Of a DNA stretch of 14,404 nucleotides, positions 1 through 6,947 are shown piece after piece. Source of the DNA: Actinomycetota bacterium (GTDB lineage Bacteria; Actinomycetota; Thermoleophilia; Gaiellales; Gaiellaceae); NCBI GenBank assembly GCA_005883245.1, contig VAXT01000123.1:1-14404 (forward strand), in the 5' to 3' direction. Each line of letters begins with the position of its first letter. Position 1 is the stretch's first letter. The notes beneath the pieces were generated by a model that was not told the origin of the DNA, searched no databases, and worked only from the letters and a program-made list of their open reading frames with translations. Made by a program: the position numbers and the translations under genes.

Positions 1-501
1 AAGGAGCGCCGCGGGCGGGACGCCTGCCGCTTGCAGGAGGTCGGCCGCCGCCTGGTGCAGGGTGACGAGATAGCTCGCGGCGGCGACCGCGCCCGCGTGG
101 TAGAGCGCACGCTCGGAGTCGTCGAGCGCGAACGGCTCGAGCCCGAGCTCGCGCGCGAGCCAGAAGCCGACGTCCCGGGCCTCGTCGTTCTCCGACGACA
201 CCGCGGCATACGCGCCGTCGAGCTGCTCGGGTCCACGCGCGCGCGTGAACGACTGAAGCGGGTGCAGGACGAAGCGCCGCTCGTGGGGATCGAGCGCGGA
301 CAGGTGGGTGGCGCCGCTCGTGTGCCCGATCCACGGCCCGACCGGAATCTCGCCGGCCACCTCCGCGATCGCGCGGTCGGGCACGCAGAGCAGGACGAGG
401 TCGGCCTCGTCGTCGCGCAGGTCGAGGCCGCGCTCGCGCAGCCTCGCGGCCACCGCCGAGCCGACTCGTCCCGAGCCGATTATCCGGATCGTTTGCACCA
501 C
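1..501 (-). CDS. Rossmann-like DUF2520 oxidoreductase, 3' end beyond window
   Basis: Reading leftward from a GTG at 501, 167 codons stay open to the window edge. The protein opens with a beta strand and the dinucleotide-binding loop GSGRVG (residues 9-14), then a second strand ending in LCVPDRAI. Later segments such as GHTSGATHLSAL, HPLQSF and YHAGAVAAASYLV match the arrangement of Rossmann-fold plus DUF2520 proteins, distant relatives of pyrroline-5-carboxylate reductase (ProC). The substrate is unknown. A GGAG six bases before the GTG supports this start; the adjacent GTG at 498 is an alternative. The C-terminal part lies outside the window. The gene diverges from the fmdB-type gene, with 84 bases between them. 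Family is fairly secure; precise reaction is not. Confidence 0.8.
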   Translation of the reverse strand, partial: MVQTIRIIGSGRVGSAVAARLRERGLDLRDDEADLVLLCVPDRAIAEVAGEIPVGPWIGHTSGATHLSALDPHERRFVLHPLQSFTRARGPEQLDGAYAAVSSENDEARDVGFWLARELGLEPFALDDSERALYHAGAVAAASYLVTLHQAAADLLQAAGVPPAALL

Positions 502-585
502 GTGAAGCTCCAGTTCCCTAGTGGATACCGGGCGAATCGAAGTGTACCGCCGAGCGTCCGGATCTATGCCTAAACTCCCCCGGCG
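502..585. promoter_or_regulatory. Divergent intergenic region with candidate -10 for the zinc-ribbon gene
   Basis: This is the only spacer between the two divergent genes at the left end, so promoters for both should lie here. On the plus strand TAAACT (571-576) sits nine bases before the ATG at 586, which would give an almost leaderless transcript. No convincing -35 hexamer is seen 16-18 bases upstream. On the minus strand TACACT (546-541) is a weaker -10 candidate for the DUF2520 gene, also with no clear -35. Motif-only calls. Confidence 0.4.
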
Positions 586-798
586 ATGCCGATCTACGAG
601 TACGTCTGCATGGAGTGCGAGTCGCACTTCGAGGAGCTCGTCCGGAACGGGGAAGCGGTCAGCTGCCCGGACTGTGAGGCCTCGAACGTGCGCAAGCAGT
701 TCTCAGTGTTCGCGACTCACGGCACCGCCGAGCAGCCTTCCTTCGGCGGACCAGCGTCGGGCGGTTGTTGTGGCGGAAGCTGTGGCTGCGGGCACTGA
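586..798 (+). CDS. FmdB-family small zinc ribbon protein
   Basis: A 70-residue protein starting MPIYEYVCMEC, the hallmark opening of the FmdB/CxxC_CxxC_SSSS family. Cys8/Cys11 and Cys27/Cys30 form two CxxC knuckles expected to bind one zinc ion. After a short linker the tail is rich in Gly and Cys (Cys61, 62, 66, 68) and ends in His, as in many family members. The family was named for a putative regulator of formamidase genes, but its general role is unproven. It overlaps the following uracil-DNA glycosylase by 17 bases, so the two are very likely co-transcribed. No good Shine-Dalgarno precedes the ATG, consistent with a near-leaderless mRNA from the TAAACT box at 571. Confidence 0.85.
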   Translation: MPIYEYVCMECESHFEELVRNGEAVSCPDCEASNVRKQFSVFATHGTAEQPSFGGPASGGCCGGSCGCGH

Positions 799-1420
799 CC
801 TAAACGCCTACGCGGCCGAGATCGCCGGCTGCACGCGCTGCCGCCTGGCCGAGGGGCGCACACAGGTCGTCTTCGGCGTGGGCAACCCCGAGGCCGAAGT
901 GATGTTCGTCGGCGAGGCGCCGGGCTTCCACGAGGACAAGCAGGGCTATCCGTTCGTCGGCCAGGCGGGGAAGCTCCTCGACCAGCTTCTCGGCGGGATC
1001 GGCATGTCCCGTGCGGACGTGTACGTCGCGAATGTGATCAAATGCCGACCCCCAGGTAATCGCGACCCGATGCCAGACGAGATCGAGGCCTGCGAGAGCC
1101 ACCTGTTCCGGCAGGTCGATCTGATTGAGCCGAAGCTCGTCGGGACCCTAGGCAACTTTGCGACCAAGCTCCTCTCGGGCAAGCCGACGGGAATCACCCG
1201 CGTCCACGGACAGGAGCAGCAGGTCGAGCTCGGCGGGCGGGCGGTGCTGCTGTACCCGCTGTACCACCCGGCCGCGGCCCTCTACACGCCGGCCATGCTG
1301 AGCATGCTCCAGGAGGACTTCGCGCGCATCCCCGAGCTGCTCGGCCGCGTGATCGAGCCTGTGCCTGAGCCCGAGCCGCTGCTCGCCGCCGAGCCCGCCG
1401 TCCAACTCGGCCTTTTCTAG
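782..1420 (+). CDS. Type-4 (Fe-S) uracil-DNA glycosylase
   Basis: This 212-residue enzyme should remove uracil from DNA, arising from cytosine deamination or dUTP misincorporation, as the first step of base excision repair. Family-4 signatures are present in order: Cys17 and Cys20 (CTRC), motif GEAPGFHED (44-52) followed by GYPFVGQAGKLLD, then NVIKCRPPGNRDP with Cys88, Cys104 further on, and a late YHPAA motif carrying the active-site His. The four cysteines fit the 4Fe-4S cluster of this family. Two in-frame GTG codons compete; 782 is chosen because GCGGAAG lies just upstream and 770 has less support. The open frame runs further upstream to 521, but there it reads through the zinc-ribbon gene in another frame and has no family similarity. 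The C-terminus is Pro/Glu-rich and unremarkable. Confidence 0.87.
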   Translation: MAAGTDLNAYAAEIAGCTRCRLAEGRTQVVFGVGNPEAEVMFVGEAPGFHEDKQGYPFVGQAGKLLDQLLGGIGMSRADVYVANVIKCRPPGNRDPMPDEIEACESHLFRQVDLIEPKLVGTLGNFATKLLSGKPTGITRVHGQEQQVELGGRAVLLYPLYHPAAALYTPAMLSMLQEDFARIPELLGRVIEPVPEPEPLLAAEPAVQLGLF

Positions 1421-1429
1421 CCTTTCTTC

Positions 1430-1915
1430 ATGGCCGAGCTCGAGCTTGCCGAGTATGACCCTGCCTGGGCGGAGCGCTTCGAAGTCGAGGCCGCTCTGAT
1501 CGAAGGCGCCTTCGGCGAGGCCGCGCGCCAGATCGAGCATGTCGGGAGCACGTCGGTTCCAGGCCTCGCGGGCAAGCCGACCGTGGACATCGCGGTCGGA
1601 GTGGACAGACTCGACGTCGTGTCCTTGTACGTCGGGCCCATGACGACTGGGGGCTTCGTATATCAACCGGACGAGGACCGGCCCTGGGAACGACGGTTCG
1701 TCAAGGGCGATCGGTTCCCCCGGGAAGTGATCGTGCACGTCGTCGAGTGGCAGGGACGGAAATGGCACGACTTCATCCGCTTCCGCGACGCGCTTCGCCA
1801 GGACCAGAGCCTGGCCGCGGAGTACGAGAACCTGAAACGTCACCTGCTCGCACGCGGTCGTTGGTACAGGGGAGTCGACAAGCAGGACTTGATCGACAAG
1901 GTGCTCGCGGGATGA
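1430..1915 (+). CDS. GrpB family protein (UPF0157)
   Basis: A 161-residue protein with the GrpB signature HVGSTSVPGLAGKPTVDIAV (from residue 37) and a C-terminal segment (WHDFIRFRDALR, then a YENLKRHL helix) typical of the family. GrpB proteins have a nucleotidyltransferase-like fold; their reaction is not established. In some organisms the domain is fused to dephospho-CoA kinase, but not here. It starts nine bases after the glycosylase stop, with no strong Shine-Dalgarno. Its TGA stop is embedded in the ATGA that starts tsaE, so it appears translationally coupled to the t6A genes. Length is normal for the family. Assignment to the family is confident; function is not. Confidence 0.88.
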   Translation: MAELELAEYDPAWAERFEVEAALIEGAFGEAARQIEHVGSTSVPGLAGKPTVDIAVGVDRLDVVSLYVGPMTTGGFVYQPDEDRPWERRFVKGDRFPREVIVHVVEWQGRKWHDFIRFRDALRQDQSLAAEYENLKRHLLARGRWYRGVDKQDLIDKVLAG

Positions 1916-2340
1916 GCGAACAACACGAGTTGTCTTCGCCCGAAGAGACCGAACGCATCGCCGCGGAGCTCGCCGCCGAGCTCGAGCCGGGCGACGTCGT
2001 CACCGTCTCGGGAGACCTCGGGTCCGGCAAGACCACGTTCGTCCGTGGCGCGTGCCGAGCGCTCGGGGTCCAGGGACACGTGACGAGCCCCACGTTCACC
2101 GTTGGCCATCGGTACCGTGGAGACGTCGATGTCTCTCACCTCGACCTGTACCGCTTCCAGAGCGTCTCGCCGGCAGAGTGGGGCGATCTCGAGCCGTATT
2201 TCGACGGAGCCGTGTGCTTCGTCGAATGGCCCGAAGCGGCCGGGGACGAGCTGCCCGCGCCACGCTTTCGCGTGCAACTTCGCCACGCCGGCGGGGATCG
2301 AAGGATGATCGAGATCGAACGTGCTGACCCTCGCGTTTGA
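1912..2340 (+). CDS. tsaE: tRNA t6A biosynthesis ATPase TsaE
   Basis: TsaE is the small ATPase that drives turnover of the TsaB-TsaD complex making N6-threonylcarbamoyladenosine at position 37 of ANN-decoding tRNAs. The 142-residue protein has the Walker A loop GDLGSGKT (34-41), then the family motifs SPTFTVGHRY, HLDLYRF and FVEWPE in the expected order, all in the cytoplasmic P-loop fold. The ATG at 1912 is chosen because it forms an ATGA overlap with the GrpB-family stop and matches the family length; the open frame continues upstream only as an out-of-frame reading of grpB. Its 3' end overlaps the tsaB start by 20 bases, so the pair is probably translated as a coupled unit. Confidence 0.93.
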   Translation: MSEQHELSSPEETERIAAELAAELEPGDVVTVSGDLGSGKTTFVRGACRALGVQGHVTSPTFTVGHRYRGDVDVSHLDLYRFQSVSPAEWGDLEPYFDGAVCFVEWPEAAGDELPAPRFRVQLRHAGGDRRMIEIERADPRV

Positions 2341-2923
2341 CACCGCGACGAACGTGGCCACGAGTGCGCTGCTCGAGGACGGAGATCTGCTCGGGGAGCG
2401 GGCGGGGACGCCCAAACGACTGCTCGAGGACGTCGACGAGCTCCTGACGAGCGCCGATGCCGAGCCCGGCGAGCTGGAACGGATCGTCGTCGGCATCGGG
2501 CCCGGGAGCTTCACGAGCCTGCGCATGGGCCTCGCCGCGAGCCGGACGCTGGCCTTCGCGCTCGACGCGCAGGTGGCCGGCGTCTCGACCCTCGAGGCCC
2601 TGGCCGCAGGCGCGCCGGCCGCGCTCCCGGTGATCGACGCCCGCCGGCGCGAGGTCTTCACGCTGATCGACGGCGAACCGGTCGCAACGCCGCCCGCGGA
2701 GCTTGGTACGGGTCTCTTACAAGGACGAACCTGCGTCGGAGACGGCGCCGTTCGGTACCGCGACGTGCTCGAGGCCGCCGGGGCTCGGGTTCCGCCCGAC
2801 GACAGCGAGCTGCACATCCCGCGGGCGAGCGTGCACGCCCGGCTCGCGCGCGAGTTCGGGCCGGCCGAGCTCGTGGAGCCGATCTACGTCAGGGTCCCCG
2901 ACGCGGACCGGACGAGGAAATGA
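2321..2923 (+). CDS. tsaB: tRNA t6A biosynthesis protein TsaB
   Basis: TsaB is the inactive ASKHA-fold partner that dimerises with TsaD and is required for threonylcarbamoyl transfer to tRNA. The 200-residue protein opens with MLTLAFDTATN, matching the family's first strand and loop, and has the diagnostic GPGSFTSLR segment (60-68) followed by GLAASRTLAFAL. It is slightly short for the family (often about 220), with a compact C-terminal half. The GTG at 2321 lies inside tsaE. The TGA stop is within an ATGA shared with rimI. The tsaE-tsaB-rimI-tsaD order is a common bacterial arrangement, which strongly supports the call. Confidence 0.92.
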   Translation: MLTLAFDTATNVATSALLEDGDLLGERAGTPKRLLEDVDELLTSADAEPGELERIVVGIGPGSFTSLRMGLAASRTLAFALDAQVAGVSTLEALAAGAPAALPVIDARRREVFTLIDGEPVATPPAELGTGLLQGRTCVGDGAVRYRDVLEAAGARVPPDDSELHIPRASVHARLAREFGPAELVEPIYVRVPDADRTRK

Positions 2924-3387
2924 TCATCGAGCTCCGCAAGCTCAAGCTCCGCGACCTGAGCGCAATCGAGGAGATCGAGCGCGCCTCGTATCCGACGCCG
3001 TGGTCGCGCTCCATGTTCGCCGGCGAGCTGGCGAAGCCGTCGTCGATCTGCCTCGGCGCCGTCGACGGCGAGCGCGACGAGCTCGTCGGCTACCTGATCA
3101 TCTCCCGGTACGTCGACGCCTGGCACGTGATGAACATCGCGGTCGCGCCGGCGCACAGGCGGAAGGGGATCGCGCGCGCTCTCATGGAGCGCCTGTTCGA
3201 GATCACGGCACGCGACGCGAGGCGCGGCTACACGCTCGAGGTGCGCGTCTCCAACGACGCGGCGATCCGCCTCTACGAGGCGCTCGGCTTTCGCGCGAGA
3301 GGAATTCGCCGGGGCTACTACACGGACAACCGGGAAGACGCGCTGATCATGTGGCGCGACCCGGTGCGCGAGCCCGCGAGCGCCTGA
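2920..3387 (+). CDS. rimI: RimI-type N-alpha-acetyltransferase
   Basis: A 155-residue GNAT-fold acetyltransferase. RimI of E. coli acetylates the N-terminus of ribosomal protein S18; relatives can act on other N-termini. The acetyl-CoA loop is visible as HRRKGIA (79-85) after strand MNIAVAP. The conserved NDAAIRLYEALGF helix and a RRGYYTDNREDALIM segment follow, the latter matching the family's C-terminal Tyr-rich signature. The ATG at 2920 overlaps the tsaB stop (ATGA). The last nine codons and stop are repeated almost exactly 167 bases downstream, next to tsaD (see the repeat entry and findings), suggesting a rearrangement at this 3' end. Confidence 0.91.
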   Translation: MIIELRKLKLRDLSAIEEIERASYPTPWSRSMFAGELAKPSSICLGAVDGERDELVGYLIISRYVDAWHVMNIAVAPAHRRKGIARALMERLFEITARDARRGYTLEVRVSNDAAIRLYEALGFRARGIRRGYYTDNREDALIMWRDPVREPASA

Positions 3388-3555
3388 TGCCCTCCTCGTC
3401 GGCACGCGAGAGGCAGATGGCGGGCGGAGCCGGGCTTTGCCCGAGCGCAGCCCACGTGGCAGCCTCGAGCGAGGATTGTGCAAAGGAGGGGGCTCACGGG
3501 GGAACCACGGGTTCCCCCGTGCCAGACCCCGTGCGCGAGCCGGCAAGCGCTTGAT
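3358..3555. repeat. 31-bp imperfect direct repeat (3358-3388, 3525-3555) bracketing an insert
   Basis: The end of rimI (3358-3388) recurs at 3525-3555 with 27 of 31 bases identical. Both copies read DPVREPASA then a stop in the same frame, and all four differences fall at third codon positions without changing the amino acid. In the downstream copy the TGA stop overlaps a TTG (TTGA), which is the tsaD start. The simplest reading is that rimI and tsaD originally overlapped directly, and that the 136-base segment 3389-3524 plus a second rimI tail now separate them. Confidence 0.85.
3389..3524. repeat. Structured intergenic insert with a perfect 12-bp stem-loop
   Basis: This spacer has no credible gene. 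It contains a perfect inverted repeat at 3495-3521: arms of 12 bp (CACGGGGGAACC and its complement) around a 3-base loop. Two smaller stem-loops precede it: CGGGC-TTT-GCCCG near 3432 and CCTCG-AG-CGAGG near 3463. A ribosome-binding-like AAAGGAGG (3482-3489) lies just before the large hairpin but has no start codon at a usable distance. No T-tract follows the hairpin, so it is not a typical intrinsic terminator. It looks like a REP/MITE-style repeat unit, but copies elsewhere could not be checked. Confidence 0.7.
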
Positions 3556-4519
3556 CCTCGGGCTCGAGACGTCCTGCGACGAGACCGCCGCTGCGGTCGT
3601 CACGGACAGCGGCGAGATCCTCGCCAACGTCGTCTCCTCGCAGGCCGAGCTGCACGCGAAGTACGGCGGTGTCGTTCCCGAGGTCGCCTCGCGCCGCCAC
3701 CTCGAGCTCGTGACGCCGGTGCTGCGCGAAGCACTCGACGAGGCCGGCGTCGGCCTCGACCGGGTGGAGCGCATCGCCGTCACCCAGGGGCCGGGGCTGA
3801 TCGGTGCGCTGCTGGTGGGGCTCTCGGCGGCGAAGGCGCTCGCGTGGGCGCGCCGGCTGCCCCTCGCGCCGGTCAACCACCTGCACGGTCATGTCGCCTC
3901 GTTGTTCTTGCGGCCCGACCCCCTCGAACCGCCGTTCCTGTGCCTCCTCGCGAGCGGCGGCCACACGCTGCTCCTCGACGTGCAGGAGCACGGAGGCTTC
4001 GCCGTCCTCGGGACGACGCTCGACGACGCCGCCGGCGAGGCGTTCGACAAGGGTGCGAGGCTGCTCGGCCTCGGCTATCCGGGCGGCGCGGCGATCGATC
4101 GGCTGGCACGAGAGGGCGACCCCGAGGCGTTCGCATTCCCGATCGCCCGCGTTCCGGGCCTCGACTTCTCCTTCTCGGGGCTCAAGACCGCGCTCCTGTA
4201 CAAGGTGCGCGAGCTTGGGGCCAACGAGCTGGAGCGGCGCCGCGCGGACCTCGCCGCCTCGTATCAGCGGGCGATCGTCGGCGCCCTCGTCGAGCGGGCG
4301 GAAGTCGCAGCGGAGCAGATCGGGGCCGGCCGGATCGCCGTCGTCGGAGGCGTGGCGGCGAACTCCGAGCTGCGCGCCGCGCTTCCCGGCGCCGCGCTCG
4401 CGCCGCTCGAGCTCTGCACCGACAACGCGGCGATGATCGCCTCCGCGGGGAGGTACGTCGAGGTAATCCCGTTCGCTCGTTATCTTGCACTGGATGCGTA
4501 TGCGTCTACGGCGGCGTGA
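3551..4519 (+). CDS. tsaD: tRNA t6A threonylcarbamoyltransferase TsaD
   Basis: TsaD is the catalytic ASKHA/Kae1-type subunit that transfers the threonylcarbamoyl group from TC-AMP to A37 of tRNA. The 322-residue protein starts MILGLETSCDETAAAVV, has the metal-binding HxxxH at His110/His114 (within NHLHGH), then ASGGHTLL, DDAAGEAFDKGARLLGLGYPGG and, near the end, VVGGVAANSELR and CTDNAAMIAS. The TTG at 3551 is the only in-frame start that gives the normal family N-terminus. An upstream ATG at 3437 would add a Gly/Arg-rich leader translated from the insert and is unlikely. There is no clear Shine-Dalgarno, fitting an ancestral start coupled to the rimI stop. The 3' end overlaps the peptidase pseudogene by 26 bases. 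Confidence 0.93.
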   Translation: MILGLETSCDETAAAVVTDSGEILANVVSSQAELHAKYGGVVPEVASRRHLELVTPVLREALDEAGVGLDRVERIAVTQGPGLIGALLVGLSAAKALAWARRLPLAPVNHLHGHVASLFLRPDPLEPPFLCLLASGGHTLLLDVQEHGGFAVLGTTLDDAAGEAFDKGARLLGLGYPGGAAIDRLAREGDPEAFAFPIARVPGLDFSFSGLKTALLYKVRELGANELERRRADLAASYQRAIVGALVERAEVAAEQIGAGRIAVVGGVAANSELRAALPGAALAPLELCTDNAAMIASAGRYVEVIPFARYLALDAYASTAA

Positions 4520-6878
4520 AGCCCCGCAGCTGGGCCTGCTCGCGGCCCTCGTGGCGGCGGCGACGCTCATCTCGGTTGCGGCCGGAGCAGGGAGCGTCGG
4601 ACACGAGCAGGACGACCTCGCGGCCTCCGCGTGGCGAGGGCTCGTCGGCAGTCCGCGCGGGCAGGTCGCCGTCGGTCAGCGCGTCATCGTCGTCCTGAAC
4701 AGCCCGTCGCTCGCCGACCAGATGGCGGCGGCCGGTGGACAGGCGACGGAGGCGCAACAACGGCGGTGGACCGCAGCAGCGCTCGCCGCGGACAACCTCC
4801 TGATCGCGAGGCTCGCCCAGGAGGGAGTGCTGGTGCGCCCGGAGCATCGGTATGCGCGCGTCCTCACCGGCTTCTCGGCGCCGCTCGACCCGCGCGCGGT
4901 CTCGTTCCTCGAACGAGCGCCCGAGGTCGCCGGCGTCTACCCCGTCCGCGTCACGTATCCGGCCTCGGTCTCCGCGAGCCTGATCGAGAAGGGCTCGACG
5001 CTAACCACCCGTACGTCCTCGGCCAGGTGTCCAGCGGGTACGACGTGGTCGGGAACACCCAGGACGCGAGCGCCCGCTCCAGCCCGGAGGATCCGACTCG
5101 GCTCGAGCGCCACGGCACGCAGATGACCGGCCTGCTCGTGGGCTCGGAGGGGCCGGGGAAGATGAGCGGCGTCGCCCCCGGAGCGACCGTGCTCCCGCTC
5201 CGCGTCGCAGGCTGGCAGCGCGAGGCGAGCGGGCGCTGGGCGGTCTTCGGCCGCACCGACCAGCTGCTGGCGGGCCTCGAGCGAGCCGTCGACCCGAACC
5301 AGGATGGGGTCGCGCTGGACGCGGCCCGGATTGCGCTCGTGGGGGTCACCGAGCCGTTCGCCGCTTTCGAGGACAGCCCCTCCGCCAGGGGCATCGCGGG
5401 AGCGCTTCGGCTCGACACGCTCGTCGTGGCCCCGGCCGGCAACGACGGCCTCGCCGGTCCCGGGTACGGAAGCATCTCCGGGCCCGGTGGTTCGCGCGCG
5501 GCGCTGACCGTGGGCGCGGCCGACCTGCGGGACTCTGCCGCTTCGGTGCGCCTCGTGTGCCGCGTCGGCCTCGGCACCCTCTTCGACCGGCGCGTTCCAC
5601 TGGCAGGCGCCGTGGCCCCGAGCTCGGACCAGACGCTTCCGCTGAGCCTTCCCGGGCTCGGGCCGGCAGAGCTCACGCAGGGCGCGCCGCCCAGTCTGGA
5701 CGAGTTCTTCACGAAGGACGGCCTGAGCCTCGTGGCCGGACGGGCGGCACTCGGACGGGGTGATCGTCCCGGTCGTCGGCGTGCCGTCGGCGGTCGGAGC
5801 GCGGCTGGGCGAGGAGCTCGCCGACGGGCGCACGGTGCTCGTGTCGATCGGCAGGGCGAGCTCGGAGACGAGCCCGGCGGCAGGCGGCGTCGCGCCGTTC
5901 TCGTCCCGCGGGCTGGCGTTCGACGGATTCGTGAAGCCGGACCTCGTCGCGCCGGGCGTCGGGCTGCTGACCGCGGATCCGGGCAAGGCGGAGGACGGAT
6001 CGGCCAGGTACTCGAGCATCAGCGGCACGAGCGCGGCGTCGGCGATCGTTGCCGGCTCGGCGGCGCTCCTTGCCCAGTCCCGGCCCGATCTCGACGCATC
6101 AGCCCTCAAGGGCCTGCTCGCCGGCTCCGCGAGGCTCCTGCCGCGCGAATCGGTCGCCGCGCAAGGGGCCGGGCTCCTCGACATCGGGGCGACCTCGGCC
6201 GGAGAGGTCGCGGCGCTCCCGACCACGCTCAGCTTCGGCCGGGCGACGACGCGCTCGGGCTGGCACGCAATCCGCAAGCTCGTGCTGCGCAACTTTTCCT
6301 CCCGCCGGCTCAGGGTCGAGCTCGCAACCGACCGGCGCGACCGGGGCGGCGCCCGAGCGCTCGTGTTCGCCTTCGCGCCGTCACAGGTTCGGATCAGGCC
6401 GCACGGAATCGCGACCGTCTACGTCGCCGTGCGCGCGCTGGCGCCGATGGGCGATCCGGTCGAGGGGCTGTTCACGATCCGGCCTGAAGGCAGCAACGCG
6501 ATTCATGTCCCCTGGCTGATCACGGTGCGTCCGCGCCATGACGAGCTGCTCTCGTCGATCCGGCTCTCGAGCCGCTCCTTCGAACCGTCCGACAACGCGC
6601 CGGCGGTCCTCTCGTTCCAGGCGGGCCGGATCGCGTCCGGCGGCCAGCTGGAACCGGTCTCGCTGCTCGTTCTCCGCCTGCGCGGAAGCGACGGCAAGAG
6701 CCTCGGCATCCTCGCGCAGCTCCGCGATCTCCTCCCGGGAAGGTTCGCGTTCGGCCTGACCGGGCGCGACGCGAACGGCGACACGCTCGAGCCCGGCAGA
6801 TACCGGCTCCTCCTGACGGCGTACCCGACCGGACAGGGCTCGTCGAGCGAGGCCGTGGTCCCGTTCACGATTCGGTAA
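4494..6878 (+). pseudogene. Secreted subtilisin-like (S8) peptidase, frame-disrupted
   Basis: Homology-like sequence runs through one locus but switches frame twice: the ATG frame to about 4995, the second frame from about 4994 to 5750, then the first frame again from about 5751 to the TAA at 6876-6878. The N-terminus (MRMRLRRR, then a hydrophobic stretch near residues 11-30) is a signal peptide, followed by an I9-like propeptide region. The catalytic His (RLERHGT), the oxyanion Asn (APAGNDG) and the catalytic Ser (SISGTSAAS) are present. The DTG motif of the catalytic Asp is absent: sequence jumps from LIEKG to LDANHPY. A PA-like insert is also cut, between SLVAGRAAL and DGVIVPVVGVPS. The C-terminal part after 6200 resembles beta-sandwich domains. 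The start overlaps tsaD. A sequencing or assembly error is possible, but two deletions with missing conserved residues favour a real pseudogene. Confidence 0.8.
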
Positions 6879-6894
6879 CCGGCGCGCGTCGGCT

Positions 6895-6940
6895 TATACT
6901 CGCCGCCGGAACTTTCGTCATTTGCAGCCGATTCAAGGAG
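6895..6940 (+). promoter_or_regulatory. Candidate -10 box and Shine-Dalgarno for the glutamate dehydrogenase
   Basis: The 69-base gap after the peptidase remnant holds TATACT (6895-6900), a good -10 match. Its best -35 partner, TTCGGT (6871-6876), is weak, with an 18-base spacer. AAGGAG (6935-6940) lies seven bases before the GTG at 6948 and fixes that start. Together they suggest that a new transcription unit begins here, with a leader of about 40 bases. Confidence 0.55.
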
Positions 6941-6947
6941 TGACCTC

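Noticed and set aside
31..573. 180-codon plus-strand ORF at the left edge
   Set aside because: It is Arg/Glu-rich antisense reading of the DUF2520 gene, whose minus frame has a clear Rossmann motif.
521..781. Upstream extension of the uracil-DNA glycosylase
   Set aside because: This stretch reads the zinc-ribbon gene out of frame and is Ser/Arg-rich with no glycosylase features.
1707..1725. GGTTCCCCC in the GrpB-family gene as another copy of the 3495 hairpin
   Set aside because: Only one arm-like nonamer is present with no complementary arm; chance match in coding sequence.
3495..3521. Intrinsic terminator between rimI and tsaD
   Set aside because: The stem is strong but has no T-tract after it, and terminating here would separate tsaD from its operon.
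3437..3550. Longer TsaD starting at ATG 3437
   Set aside because: The added residues come from the hairpin insert and do not resemble TsaD; the family N-terminus begins at TTG 3551.
2703..3554. 283-codon ORF ending in DPVREPASA
   Set aside because: It is an Arg-rich shadow of tsaB and rimI; only its last nine codons are meaningful, as the duplicated rimI tail.
4494..6878. Programmed frameshifting in the subtilase
   Set aside because: No slippery heptamer with a downstream structure is evident, and conserved residues are missing at both junctions, which fits deletions better.
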